From contig JAFAGG010000070.1 of assembly GCA_023422955.1 (NCBI GenBank), positions 1 through 26,241 of the forward strand: a stretch of 26,241 bases of DNA, read 5' to 3'. The notes under the pieces were generated by a model. That model searched no databases and was not told where the DNA came from. It saw only the letters and a list, made by a program, of their open reading frames with translations. Made by a program: the position numbers and the translations under genes. This DNA comes from Pseudomonadota bacterium. GTDB taxonomy: Bacteria; Pseudomonadota; Gammaproteobacteria; Burkholderiales; Burkholderiaceae_D. This document shows positions 8,048-15,098 of this stretch, piece by piece (the stretch's first letter is position 1; every line of letters begins with the position of its first letter).

Positions 8048-10099
8048 ATGTCCTATCAAGTCCTTGCCCGCAAGTATCGTCCCCGCAGCTTCGAAACGCT
8101 GGTCGGGCAGGAGCACGTGGTGCGGGCACTGACGCATGCGCTGGCACAAAAGCGCCTGCATCATGCCTATCTGTTTACCGGCACCCGCGGCGTCGGCAAG
8201 ACCACGCTGTCGCGCATCCTGGCCAAATCCCTGAACTGTACCGGCGCCGATGGCAATGGCGACATCACGCCCACGCCCTGCGGCGTATGCGATGCCTGCG
8301 TGGCCATCGATGCCGGACGCTTCGTCGATTACATAGAGATGGACGCGGCGTCGAACCGCGGCGTCGACGAGATGGCGCAGTTGCTGGAGCAGGCGGTGTA
8401 TGCGCCCTCGAATGCGCGCTTCAAGGTCTACATGATCGACGAAGTGCACATGCTCACCAACCATGCGTTCAATGCGATGCTGAAGACGCTGGAAGAGCCG
8501 CCCGCGCATGTGAAATTCATACTCGCGACCACCGATCCGCAAAAAATTCCCGTCACCGTGCTGTCGCGCTGCCTGCAGTTCAATCTCAAGCAGATGCCGG
8601 CCGGTCACATCATCGGCCACCTGGAAAACATCCTTGGCCAGGAACATATCGAATTCGATCTGCCGGCGCTGCGCCTGCTTGCGCAAGGCGCGCAGGGCTC
8701 GATGCGCGATGCCTTGTCGCTGACCGACCAGGCGATTGCCTATGCCGCCGGCAAGGTCACGCTGGAAGCGGTGCAGGGCATGCTCGGCGCGCTGGATCAT
8801 GCTTACCTGGTCAAGGTGCTGGATGCGCTGGCTGCGCAGGATGGCGAAGCGCTACTGAGCGTAGCCGATGAAATGGCCGCGCGCAGCCTGTCGTGGAATG
8901 CCGCGCTGCAGGATCTGGCGACGCTGCTGCATCGCATCGCGCTGGCGCAGACGGTGCCGGCCGCAGTACCGGAAGATTTACCGGAGCGCGAAGACATCAT
9001 GCGCTTGGCGGGCTTGTTCGATACGGAAGACATCCAGCTTTTCTATCAGATCGCCATTCACGGCCGCAATGAACTGGGCCTGGCGCCGGACGGTTATGCC
9101 GGTTTTTCCATGACGCTGCTGCGCATGCTGGCTTTCCGCCCGGATCATGTCGGCAGCGTATCGGCCTCCGCCAATGCGCCGGGCGTCGCAAGGCCGAAGC
9201 CGGCTGCGCCTGCTTCGGCACGAGAAGCTAGCGCTCCCGCAGTGGCGCGTGCCGCGATGCCTGTGGCGGTTCCGGCAGCTCCATCGACGGTCCCTGTTCC
9301 CGCTGCGATGGCAACGCCTTCCGCCGCGTCCGCTGCATCCAGACCGGCCGCTCCTGCCGGCATGAGTCCTGCGCGCGCTGCGCTGGAAGCGGCACGCGGA
9401 CTGACACGCGGCGGGGCATCGAAGCCGGCCGCGCGTGCGCCGTCTGCGCCGCCGCCATGGGAAGAAGCACCGGCAGCTCCAGCAAGCCCTGTTGCCGCGG
9501 CTGAAAAAAAAACTGAACCTGTTATAGAGGCACCTCAGCAAGAGGCGGTACCGCAAGTCCTTGCAACACCAGCCGCAAGCGCCACATCCGTGCCGCCGCA
9601 GGAATCCGCCGAGCCTGTTGCGTCTGCAGCCTCCGCTGCAGCGACTACTGCCGCATCTCCCCATACGCCTCCCGCGACATCTTCCGCCCCCGCCTTCCAT
9701 CCGCTGCCTTCCGTGAACTGGAATGGCGACTGGCCGCAACTGGCGGTCAATCTGCCGGTGCGCGGCGTTGCCCAGCAACTGGCATTGCAAAGCGAGCTGA
9801 CAGGCGCGAGCGAAGAGGGCGAGGGACTGCAACTGCAATTGCGCGTGCCGCTGGAGACTTTGTGTTCGGCCGGCAGCGTGGACAAGCTGAGCACTGCGCT
9901 GACTGAGCATTTCAAGCGGCCGGTGCGCGTTGTCACGGAAATCGGCAGCGTGCGTCATACCGCCAATGAAAAACTGATGGCCGAGCGCGCGGCGCGCCAG
10001 CGCGAAGCCGAGCAAACCATCAATAACGATCCTTTCGTGCAGACACTGATGCGCGAATTCGGCGCGAGCATCGTGCCGGGATCGATCAAACCCGTGTAA
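8048..10099 (+). CDS. dnaX: DNA polymerase III subunit tau/gamma
   Basis: Clamp-loader ATPase of the replicative polymerase. The 683-residue full frame carries the AAA+ module with Walker A GTRGVGKT (45-52), a zinc site from Cys64, Cys78, Cys81 and Cys84, Walker B IDEVH (131-135) and the arginine finger in SRC (Arg175). A long Ala/Pro-rich linker (about 385-560) then leads to a carboxy-terminal domain that in tau binds polymerase alpha. ATG 8048 (MSYQVLARKYRP) matches the family; an in-frame ATG 30 bases upstream adds unrelated residues. Nine adenines at 9504-9512, inside the linker, would let a shorter gamma-like form of about 489 residues be made (separate entry). It heads the dnaX-ybaB-recR operon. 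Confidence 0.97.
   Translation: MSYQVLARKYRPRSFETLVGQEHVVRALTHALAQKRLHHAYLFTGTRGVGKTTLSRILAKSLNCTGADGNGDITPTPCGVCDACVAIDAGRFVDYIEMDAASNRGVDEMAQLLEQAVYAPSNARFKVYMIDEVHMLTNHAFNAMLKTLEEPPAHVKFILATTDPQKIPVTVLSRCLQFNLKQMPAGHIIGHLENILGQEHIEFDLPALRLLAQGAQGSMRDALSLTDQAIAYAAGKVTLEAVQGMLGALDHAYLVKVLDALAAQDGEALLSVADEMAARSLSWNAALQDLATLLHRIALAQTVPAAVPEDLPEREDIMRLAGLFDTEDIQLFYQIAIHGRNELGLAPDGYAGFSMTLLRMLAFRPDHVGSVSASANAPGVARPKPAAPASAREASAPAVARAAMPVAVPAAPSTVPVPAAMATPSAASAASRPAAPAGMSPARAALEAARGLTRGGASKPAARAPSAPPPWEEAPAAPASPVAAAEKKTEPVIEAPQQEAVPQVLATPAASATSVPPQESAEPVASAASAAATTAASPHTPPATSSAPAFHPLPSVNWNGDWPQLAVNLPVRGVAQQLALQSELTGASEEGEGLQLQLRVPLETLCSAGSVDKLSTALTEHFKRPVRVVTEIGSVRHTANEKLMAERAARQREAEQTINNDPFVQTLMREFGASIVPGSIKPV
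9504..9512 (+). promoter_or_regulatory. A9 slippery tract in dnaX (predicted tau/gamma recoding site)
   Basis: In frame it reads GAA AAA AAA ACT. Gaining one A, or a -1 ribosomal shift on A AAA AAA, gives AAC followed at once by TGA at 9514-9516 and a product of about 489 residues. Losing one A reaches TAG a few codons later. I see no Shine-Dalgarno-like stimulator 10-14 bases upstream and only weak downstream hairpins, so RNA-polymerase slippage, as known for Thermus dnaX, fits at least as well as the E. coli ribosomal mechanism. Confidence 0.6.
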
Positions 10100-10127
10100 T
10101 CAACAGAAAACAGAACAGGAGCAGATC

Positions 10128-10454
10128 ATGATGAAAGGCCAACTGGCAGGCTTGATGAAACAAGCCCAGGCAATGCAGGACAACATGAAGAAGGCGCAGG
10201 AACAGCTGGCAACGATAGAGGTCGAAGGACAGTCGGGCGCCGGCATGGTGAAAGTGGTCATGACCTGCAAATATGCGGTCAAGCGCGTGACCATCGATCC
10301 TTCGCTGCTGGCCGATGACAAGGACATGCTGGAAGACCTGGTGGCTGCCGCCTTCAATGATGCGGCGCGCCGGGCAGAGGAAACCGCCCAGGAAAAAATG
10401 GCCGGTGTGACGGCGGGCATGCCGCTGCCTCCCGGCTTCAAGATGCCGTTCTGA
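10128..10454 (+). CDS. ybaB: YbaB/EbfC nucleoid-associated protein
   Basis: 108-residue DNA-binding protein of the YbaB/EbfC family, which forms tweezers-like dimers and is nearly always encoded between dnaX and recR. It begins MMKGQLAGLMKQAQAMQ with the long helix rich in Gln, Lys and Met. The strand segment VEGQSGAGMVKVVMTCKY follows. The Met/Pro-rich tail ends GFKMPF. AGGAG lies 7 bases before the first of two adjacent ATG codons. The 28-base gap from dnaX and 31-base gap to recR indicate one operon. Confidence 0.94.
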   Translation: MMKGQLAGLMKQAQAMQDNMKKAQEQLATIEVEGQSGAGMVKVVMTCKYAVKRVTIDPSLLADDKDMLEDLVAAAFNDAARRAEETAQEKMAGVTAGMPLPPGFKMPF

Positions 10455-10485
10455 TGCCGTATCGAAGTGAGCACGGAATAAGCTC

Positions 10486-11082
10486 GTGAAATCTCCTTCC
10501 AGTCTCGACTTTCTGACGGAAGCGCTGCGCAAGCTGCCCGGCGTCGGTCCCAAGTCGGCCCAGCGCATGGCGTATCACCTGATGCAGCACGATCGGGAAG
10601 GTGCCGCCATGCTGGGGCGCGCGCTGAGCCAGGCGGTGGAGAAAGTCCATCACTGCGCGATGTGCAATACCTTCACCGAGCATGAGGTCTGCGAGCTCTG
10701 TTCCGATGCGGAGCGCGATGCCGCGCTGTTGTGCGTGGTGGAGACGCCCGCCGACCAGTTGATGATCGAGCAGACCCTGACCTACAAAGGCTTGTACTTC
10801 GTGCTGATGGGGCGCCTGTCGCCGCTGGACGGCATCGGTCCCAAGGACATTCACCTGGAAAGACTGATGGCGCGTGCCACCGACGGCATCGTCGAAGAAG
10901 TCGTGCTCGCCACCAATTTCACCAACGAAGGCGAGGCCACCGCGCACTACATCAGTGAGACATTGAAGGCGCGCGGCCTCAAGGTCAGCCGCCTGGCGCG
11001 CGGCGTGCCGGTGGGAGGCGAGCTGGAATACGTGGATGCCGGCACGATTGCGCGCGCGATGCTGGACCGGCGTTCGACATAA
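10486..11082 (+). CDS. recR: Recombination mediator protein RecR
   Basis: Works with RecO and RecF to load RecA at single-strand gaps. The 198-residue product starts at GTG 10486 and shows the helix-hairpin-helix segment LRKLPGVGPKSAQRMAYHL. A four-cysteine zinc finger (Cys57, Cys60, Cys69, Cys72) follows. The Toprim domain begins at CVVETPAD (Glu86), and SPLDGIGPKDI follows near 110-120. Length is standard. There is no ATG alternative near the start; GGAA 8-10 bases upstream is an adequate ribosome site. It is the third gene of the dnaX operon. Confidence 0.96.
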   Translation: MKSPSSLDFLTEALRKLPGVGPKSAQRMAYHLMQHDREGAAMLGRALSQAVEKVHHCAMCNTFTEHEVCELCSDAERDAALLCVVETPADQLMIEQTLTYKGLYFVLMGRLSPLDGIGPKDIHLERLMARATDGIVEEVVLATNFTNEGEATAHYISETLKARGLKVSRLARGVPVGGELEYVDAGTIARAMLDRRST

Positions 11083-11136
11083 ACTTCGCACTGCGGCAAA
11101 TTGACGCAGGGTTTGCAAATTCTCTTCGAGTCCACC

Positions 11137-12381
11137 ATGGATAAGACACGTTCAGCCGGCCCGCTGGCCGGCGTCAAAGTGCTTGAGCTCGGCACACTGA
11201 TTGCCGGACCTTTCTGCTCCCGCATCCTGGCCGAATTCGGCGCCGAAGTCATCAAGATCGAGTCGCCGGATGGCGGCGATCCGATACGCCAGTGGCGCGT
11301 GCTGAAAGATGGCACCTCGCTGTGGTGGCATGTACAGGCACGCAACAAGAAAAGCATCACGCTGAACATGAAGGATGCGCGCGCGCAGGACATCGCACGC
11401 AAGCTGGCGCTGGATGCCGATGTGATCATCGAGAATTACCGTCCCGGCGTGCTGGAACGCTGGAATCTCGGTTATGAGCAGCTCAAGGCCATCAATCCCG
11501 CCGCCATCATGGTGCGCCTGTCCGGTTATGGGCAGAGCGGCCCGCTGAAGGACTTGCCGGGCTTCGGCGCCATCGGCGAATCCATGGGCGGCCTGCGTTA
11601 TGTTTCCGGTTTTCCTGACCGGCCGCCGGTTCGCATAGGCGTGTCCATCGGCGATTCGATTGCGGCGCTGCACGGCGTGATCGGCGCGATGATGGCTTTG
11701 CGTCATCGCGATGTCACAGGCGGCCGCTGGAATGGAAAAACTGGCGCGGACTGCGTGGCAGGCCAGGGACAGATGGTGGACGTGGCGTTGTATGAAGCGG
11801 TGTTCAACATGATGGAGTCGCTGGTGCCGGAATATGATCATGCCGGCGTGGTGCGCGAGCGTACCGGCGGCGCCTTGCCGGGCATCGTGCCTTCCAATAC
11901 ATACACCACCGGCGACGGCGAAAGTATCGTCATTGCGGGTAATGGCGACGCGATCTTCAAGCGCCTGATGCTTGCCATCGGCCGTGACGACATGGCCAAC
12001 GATGCGGGGCTGGCGCGCAATGACGGCCGCGTGCCGCGCACGCAGGAAATCGATGAAGCCATCCAGCAGTGGTGCGCGACGCAAACCATCGATACTGCGC
12101 TGGCCACCTTGAAGGCTGCCGATGTTCCGGTTGGCAAGATTTATTCGGTGCGCGACATGATGAGCGATGCGCAATTTATTGCCAGGAACATGTTCGAGCA
12201 GCATCAGTTCAAGGATGGAACGCCTGTCAAGATGCCGGCCATCACGCCTAAATTGTCGGAAACGCCGGGTCAGACCAAGTGGCTGGGGCCAGAGTTGGGA
12301 GAACACAACATCGAGATATTGAGTGAATTGGGTTATGACAGGGAAACCATTGATCAGCTCAAGCGCGAAGGTGTACTCTGA
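11137..12381 (+). CDS. CaiB/BaiF family (class III) CoA-transferase
   Basis: 414 residues. Class III CoA-transferases move CoA between carboxylic acids through an enzyme-aspartyl anhydride. The amino end LAGVKVLELGTLIAGPFCSR is the family signature. The catalytic aspartate is in IGDSIAALHG (Asp173), with PGFGAIGESMGG before it. Around residues 197-209 there is an insertion-like segment (RWNGKTGADCVA) between HRDVTGG and GQGQMVDVALYE, where I recall many relatives having only a short turn. The substrate cannot be read from the sequence, and no acyl-CoA gene is adjacent. ATG 11137 is chosen over TTG 11101 because the family begins close to LAGVKVLELG. It follows recR by 54 bases and could be read through. 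Confidence 0.9.
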   Translation: MDKTRSAGPLAGVKVLELGTLIAGPFCSRILAEFGAEVIKIESPDGGDPIRQWRVLKDGTSLWWHVQARNKKSITLNMKDARAQDIARKLALDADVIIENYRPGVLERWNLGYEQLKAINPAAIMVRLSGYGQSGPLKDLPGFGAIGESMGGLRYVSGFPDRPPVRIGVSIGDSIAALHGVIGAMMALRHRDVTGGRWNGKTGADCVAGQGQMVDVALYEAVFNMMESLVPEYDHAGVVRERTGGALPGIVPSNTYTTGDGESIVIAGNGDAIFKRLMLAIGRDDMANDAGLARNDGRVPRTQEIDEAIQQWCATQTIDTALATLKAADVPVGKIYSVRDMMSDAQFIARNMFEQHQFKDGTPVKMPAITPKLSETPGQTKWLGPELGEHNIEILSELGYDRETIDQLKREGVL

Positions 12382-12405
12382 TGCAAGTTAGTCCTTCATA
12401 ATTTT

Positions 12406-12411
12406 TATAAA
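12406..12411 (+). promoter_or_regulatory. -10-like element before the DUF1488-like gene
   Basis: TATAAA sits in an AT-rich dip between the CoA-transferase stop and the next ribosome site. A weak TGCAAG lies 18 bases upstream. This could be a separate promoter for the small gene. Confidence 0.3.
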
Positions 12412-12449
12412 AAGCAGGACAGATCACGGCAAGAATGGAGGAGTGAAGT

Positions 12450-12692
12450 ATGGGGGCACCACGAGTATTGAAGGCAGGGGTCAAATTTACGGTGAGCGTG
12501 GAATTTGTGGAACATGAATGCCTGGTTACCCGCGAGGCACTGGACAAGCTGGCAAACCTGAAAACCGGCGAGGCCGATCCGATGGAGATTTTTCGCGCGT
12601 ATGAAGGGCAGATCTGCGGCGTTGCGCGTCGCCTGATTGCCGCCAAAGTGCAGGGCAAGCCCTTGCAACTGGGGCCGCAAAGTTTTCATTAG
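12450..12692 (+). CDS. Small DUF1488-like protein
   Basis: 80 residues, soluble, no signal or membrane segment. The start is well supported by GGAGG about 10 bases upstream. The pattern (hydrophobic strands, then VEHECLVTREALDKL, then DPMEIFRAY and a closing helix with ARRLI, ending PLQLGPQSF) resembles the DUF1488 family of short proteobacterial proteins of unknown function. I recognise this by shape rather than strong identity, so the family call is tentative; that the gene is real is more certain. A perfect terminator follows. Confidence 0.72.
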   Translation: MGAPRVLKAGVKFTVSVEFVEHECLVTREALDKLANLKTGEADPMEIFRAYEGQICGVARRLIAAKVQGKPLQLGPQSFH

Positions 12693-12733
12693 TTTTACTG
12701 ATTCCCAGGCCTGTGCCGGAAGCAGATGCTAAT

Positions 12734-12768
12734 AATAAAAATGCCCGCGTCATGCGGGCATTTTTATT
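12734..12768. terminator. Bidirectional intrinsic terminator
   Basis: A perfect 15-base-pair stem (12734-12748 with 12754-12768) encloses the loop GTCAT. The core is TGCCCGC/GCGGGCA, with an A-run before and T-run after, so it works on both strands. It ends the DUF1488-like gene on the plus strand and can stop minus-strand transcripts coming from the cold-shock gene. Confidence 0.9.
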
Positions 12769-12793
12769 CACCAAGCTTGCAGTTTGCGAATGT

Positions 12794-12849
12794 CCTTGCT
12801 ATCTGCAAGGTACTTCTCGCCATGTCCGCCGAACCCATGCTATCTGCAT
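12794..12849. repeat. Two small hairpins with the same TATCT loop
   Basis: CCTTGC-TATCT-GCAAGG at 12794-12810 and ATGC-TATCT-GCAT at 12837-12849. The two share TGC-TATCT-GCA but differ by compensating stem bases. They lie between the terminator and the cold-shock gene, in non-coding DNA. Function unknown. Confidence 0.45.
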
Positions 12850-12932
12850 AGTGTTCACGTCGTTCAGGCGACTGCAGGAAATTTGACGGCGCTGGTAAGC
12901 GCCAGCCAGGAGTGAATGCTTTCGCGTGCCGA

Positions 12933-12949
12933 GGCAGCGAATCGCTGCC
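12933..12949 (-). terminator. Hairpin immediately after the cold-shock gene
   Basis: GGCAGCG and CGCTGCC pair perfectly around a 3-base loop, beginning two bases beyond the stop codon. No U-run follows. A second GC-rich hairpin (GGCGCT/AGCGCC, 12888-12903) lies further along. They may protect or end the mRNA. Confidence 0.4.
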
Positions 12950-12951
12950 GA

Positions 12952-13161
12952 TTATACGGCGCGGATATTGCTGGCTTTTTCGCCTTTGGGGCTCATGGCG
13001 ATCTCGAAAGACACGCGCTGATTCTCCGCCAGGCTCTTGAAGCCGTTGGACTGAATGTCCTGAAAGTGAGCAAAGACATCCTTGCCGCCATTGTCAGGGG
13101 TAATGAAGCCGAAGCCTTTTGCGTCGTTGAACCATTTTACGATGCCGGTTTGTGTACTCAT
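12952..13161 (-). CDS. Cold-shock protein, CspA family
   Basis: 69-residue single-domain RNA/DNA-binding beta barrel that melts mRNA structure. It shows RNP1 KGFGFI and RNP2 VFAHF after the family opening TGIVKWFND. ATG 13161 is chosen because AGGAAAA lies just upstream; an in-frame extension upstream adds ten residues unlike the family. A good promoter at 13322-13350 predicts a leader of about 150 bases, the size typical of cold-inducible csp mRNAs. Which paralogue it corresponds to (CspA, CspC, CspD) cannot be told. infA is upstream on the same strand but with its own stop 277 bases away. Confidence 0.95.
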   Translation of the reverse strand: MSTQTGIVKWFNDAKGFGFITPDNGGKDVFAHFQDIQSNGFKSLAENQRVSFEIAMSPKGEKASNIRAV

Positions 13162-13314
13162 TTGTATTTTCCTAAATTGTATTAAGGGCAATAGCGCCCG
13201 ATAGAGCTAAGGGCACTCAAGACCAAGAGGGAGAACCGTAGGGAGACAAACAGGAATGGCTCGAATGAGCAAGACAGGAAAGGCCAACAAACGACAACGA
13301 CTTGATGCAAGTGC
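13162..13314 (-). promoter_or_regulatory. Long 5' leader of the cold-shock mRNA
   Basis: About 150 bases between the predicted start of transcription (near 13314) and the ATG. The leader is rich in G and T/C runs on the minus strand and poor in A. Just before the ribosome site, GGGC and GCCC (13186-13199) can pair around a 6-base loop. Long structured leaders act as thermosensors in E. coli cspA. That role here is inference. Confidence 0.5.
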
Positions 13315-13321
13315 TGAAACC

Positions 13322-13350
13322 ACTATACAGGCAAAAGCGCTTCTGACCAA
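13322..13350 (-). promoter_or_regulatory. Sigma-70 promoter of the cold-shock gene
   Basis: On the minus strand TTGGTC (13345-13350) is followed after exactly 17 bases by TATAGT (13322-13327). It is one of the best-matched sigma-70 promoters in the window. Confidence 0.65.
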
Positions 13351-13438
13351 GACATATCTGATTTATTTTCAGAGAGCGTTCAAAAGCTTGCTGACATGCA
13401 CTGTATGAGTGGTGAATCTGCTCAGTTAATAAGCTTGA

Positions 13439-13702
13439 TTAATAACGACGACGAGCGTGCGGGGAAGGTCCGGGGCCGCGTTTTTCGATGTGACGGAAGG
13501 TGATGCGCGCCTTGCTAAAATCGTAAGGAGACATTTCCAGCGTTACCTTGTCACCAGCGATGATGCGGATGTGATTTTTGCGCATCTTGCCGGAAGTGTA
13601 AGCAATGAGTTCATGCCCATTCTCCAGGTTGACCAGAAAACGCGAGTCACGCAAAACTTCGATAACCTGACCATTCATTTCAAGTAGTTCTTCTTTTGCC
13701 AT
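13439..13702 (-). CDS. infA: Translation initiation factor IF-1, long form
   Basis: S1-fold protein that binds the A site of the 30S subunit during initiation. It has the hallmark ELIAYTSGKMRKNHIRI and GDKVTLEMSPYDFSKARI. At 87 residues it is longer than the usual 72 because of a basic, Pro/His/Arg tail (EKRGPGPSPHARRRY). This form is known in Burkholderiales as a second IF-1 in addition to the copy in the ribosomal-protein operon, which is not in this window. GGAG lies just before the ATG. It is upstream of the cold-shock gene on the same strand, which has its own promoter. Confidence 0.95.
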   Translation of the reverse strand: MAKEELLEMNGQVIEVLRDSRFLVNLENGHELIAYTSGKMRKNHIRIIAGDKVTLEMSPYDFSKARITFRHIEKRGPGPSPHARRRY

Positions 13703-14078
13703 TAACGACTCCAGTATAAAAAGTGGCTGATCTGCTCAGCGACTATAGGAAATATCCGCAGCCAAGCATGGATGGGTAATACGGATATTTCGTTGAACTC
13801 TCGTCATCGCATCAGGCAAGCGAGAGGCTGAAATTTTGACCTGTCAGCGCGGCTGCGCACCGAAAGGAGAAGAGTGGAAAGCGGGAGCGTCAGAAACGCA
13901 CGAGACCGATGTAATTATGATGGAAGGCGCTCGCTCAGAAGCGGGCGGCCGTTATCGGATAGGCGACAGTATACAGCATTCGATGCTTCAGTGCTGATTT
14001 GACCGATTGACGCAAGTCGGTTTGCTGGCGGACTCGAGCCGGCTGGCGGCATGGCAGCGTATCCGCAGGATGCCGCAT
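13703..14078. other. infA upstream region, no gene seen
   Basis: 376 bases between the RcnB-like stop and the infA start, both on the minus strand. Two -10-like hexamers for infA occur on the minus strand, TATACT and TATAGT, within about 70 bases of its ATG, without clear -35 partners. A 7-base-pair hairpin (ACCGA...TCGGT, 14002-14021) follows the RcnB-like gene at some distance. The remaining open frames are overlaps of the RcnB-like gene. Confidence 0.5.
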
Positions 14079-14594
14079 TCAATCCGCAATCAGGATGTCG
14101 ACGACGATGCCGGTTGCAATCGCGACAAGGAGATAGTGGCTGTCTACCACGACCCAATGGTGTCCATGTGGCGGTCGGTGCAGGTGATGGTCATGCCAAT
14201 GATGGAGCACATGGTGGTGATGGTGATAGGTCTTGGGCAAGGGACGGCCGCGATGGAAGCGGCTGACATCGCCTACCGGCCGCGGAGTGCTATAACGACG
14301 ATGCTCCTGGCGGACCTGCGGTGGATGGTGGGGACGGGAAGGGCGGGCATGCTGATCCGGCCTGTTGCCATGCTGGCGACCCTCATGGCGCCTGTCATCG
14401 CGACGCTCATGATGCTGCCCGGGGCGCCGGCCATCATGGCGGTTCTGGTGGCGTTCTTGCTGGCGGCCCTGGAACTTGTCAGAGGAGCCGCCATGAAAAC
14501 GGCCCGGATGTCCTGAGGGTTGGCTTAATGCGGCGGTGCTTATCAGTGCAAGGCTAATTGCAGCAAGGGTAAAAATGAGCGCATTGCGTCGCAT
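14079..14594 (-). CDS. RcnB-family secreted protein, extremely His-rich
   Basis: 171 residues with a clear signal peptide (about 1-24, ending TAALS). A long low-complexity section rich in His, Arg, Gln and Asp follows, including HHHHH near residue 125. The closing segment LHRPPHGHHWVVVDSHYLLV then AIATGIVVDIL matches the RcnB domain. E. coli RcnB is a periplasmic protein involved in nickel/cobalt homeostasis. The His content here fits metal binding, but no nickel transporter or RcnA is adjacent, so the metal is unknown. A strong ribosome site (GAGGAGG) precedes ATG 14594. Family call confident; function inferred. Confidence 0.88.
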   Translation of the reverse strand: MRRNALIFTLAAISLALISTAALSQPSGHPGRFHGGSSDKFQGRQQERHQNRHDGRRPGQHHERRDDRRHEGRQHGNRPDQHARPSRPHHPPQVRQEHRRYSTPRPVGDVSRFHRGRPLPKTYHHHHHVLHHWHDHHLHRPPHGHHWVVVDSHYLLVAIATGIVVDILIAD

Positions 14595-14696
14595 ATGTCC
14601 TCCTCGATTCCCGTCAGGCTGGTGAATAAGTTCTGATTGGCAGCATGCTCCCGGAGCAATTCATCAAGGGGACTTCTTACTTCCCTTTACACGCGC

Positions 14697-14721
14697 TTCG
14701 CTATAACTACAGACGCGTTAC
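14697..14721 (-). promoter_or_regulatory. Possible ECF-sigma-type promoter before the RcnB-like gene
   Basis: On the minus strand GTAAC is followed after 16 bases by CGAA, a spacing like that of some ECF-sigma promoters (for example the Caulobacter SigF type). Transcription would start near 14690, giving a leader of about 95 bases. A sigma-70-like TTATAG overlaps it. Short motifs of this kind occur by chance, so this is tentative. Confidence 0.2.
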
Positions 14722-14793
14722 AGGAGCGAAATAAAACGGCATGCACACGGCATTCAATGGAGGCATCCCGAACCGGAAAACCGGCCTCCAAAC

Positions 14794-14961
14794 CTAGGCG
14801 GCGGGCGGCGCTGCCGGGAATAACCACAGATAGGCGACCCAGGTCATTATCATGAAGGCGACCACCAGGGCCACTTTTTTCAGTGGCCGTTTTTCAACGA
14901 AGAGCATAACGCCGGCAACGAGAAAAATGACGACGGCAGTCAAAAAGTGCGGCGATTCCAT
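14794..14961 (-). CDS. Small two-helix membrane protein, hypothetical
   Basis: 55 codons from ATG 14961 to TAG. AAAGG lies about 9 bases before the start. The product has a hydrophobic helix (about residues 7-22), a basic turn EKRPLKK, a second hydrophobic helix (about 30-48 with Trp41 and Trp46) and an Ala/Pro tail, so it should span the inner membrane twice. I do not recognise a family. It lies between the emrE-like gene and the RcnB-like gene on the same strand, about 140 bases after the former. Confidence 0.7.
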   Translation of the reverse strand: MESPHFLTAVVIFLVAGVMLFVEKRPLKKVALVVAFMIMTWVAYLWLFPAAPPAA

Positions 14962-15098
14962 GTGCGGTTACCTTTGATAGGCAATTCTGGTTGATCTTTT
15001 CCCCGTGAAGCGAAACAAGTCTAATGAAGCGTCCTCAAGGTGGCAAGCGATTCCATGCAAAGGCCGGCACGGCCCGCAACGAACGGGCCAGCGCAGGC

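Noticed and set aside
11152..12306. Minus-strand open frame (384 codons) opposite the CoA-transferase
   Set aside because: Composition typical of an antisense shadow; no motif and no start signal.
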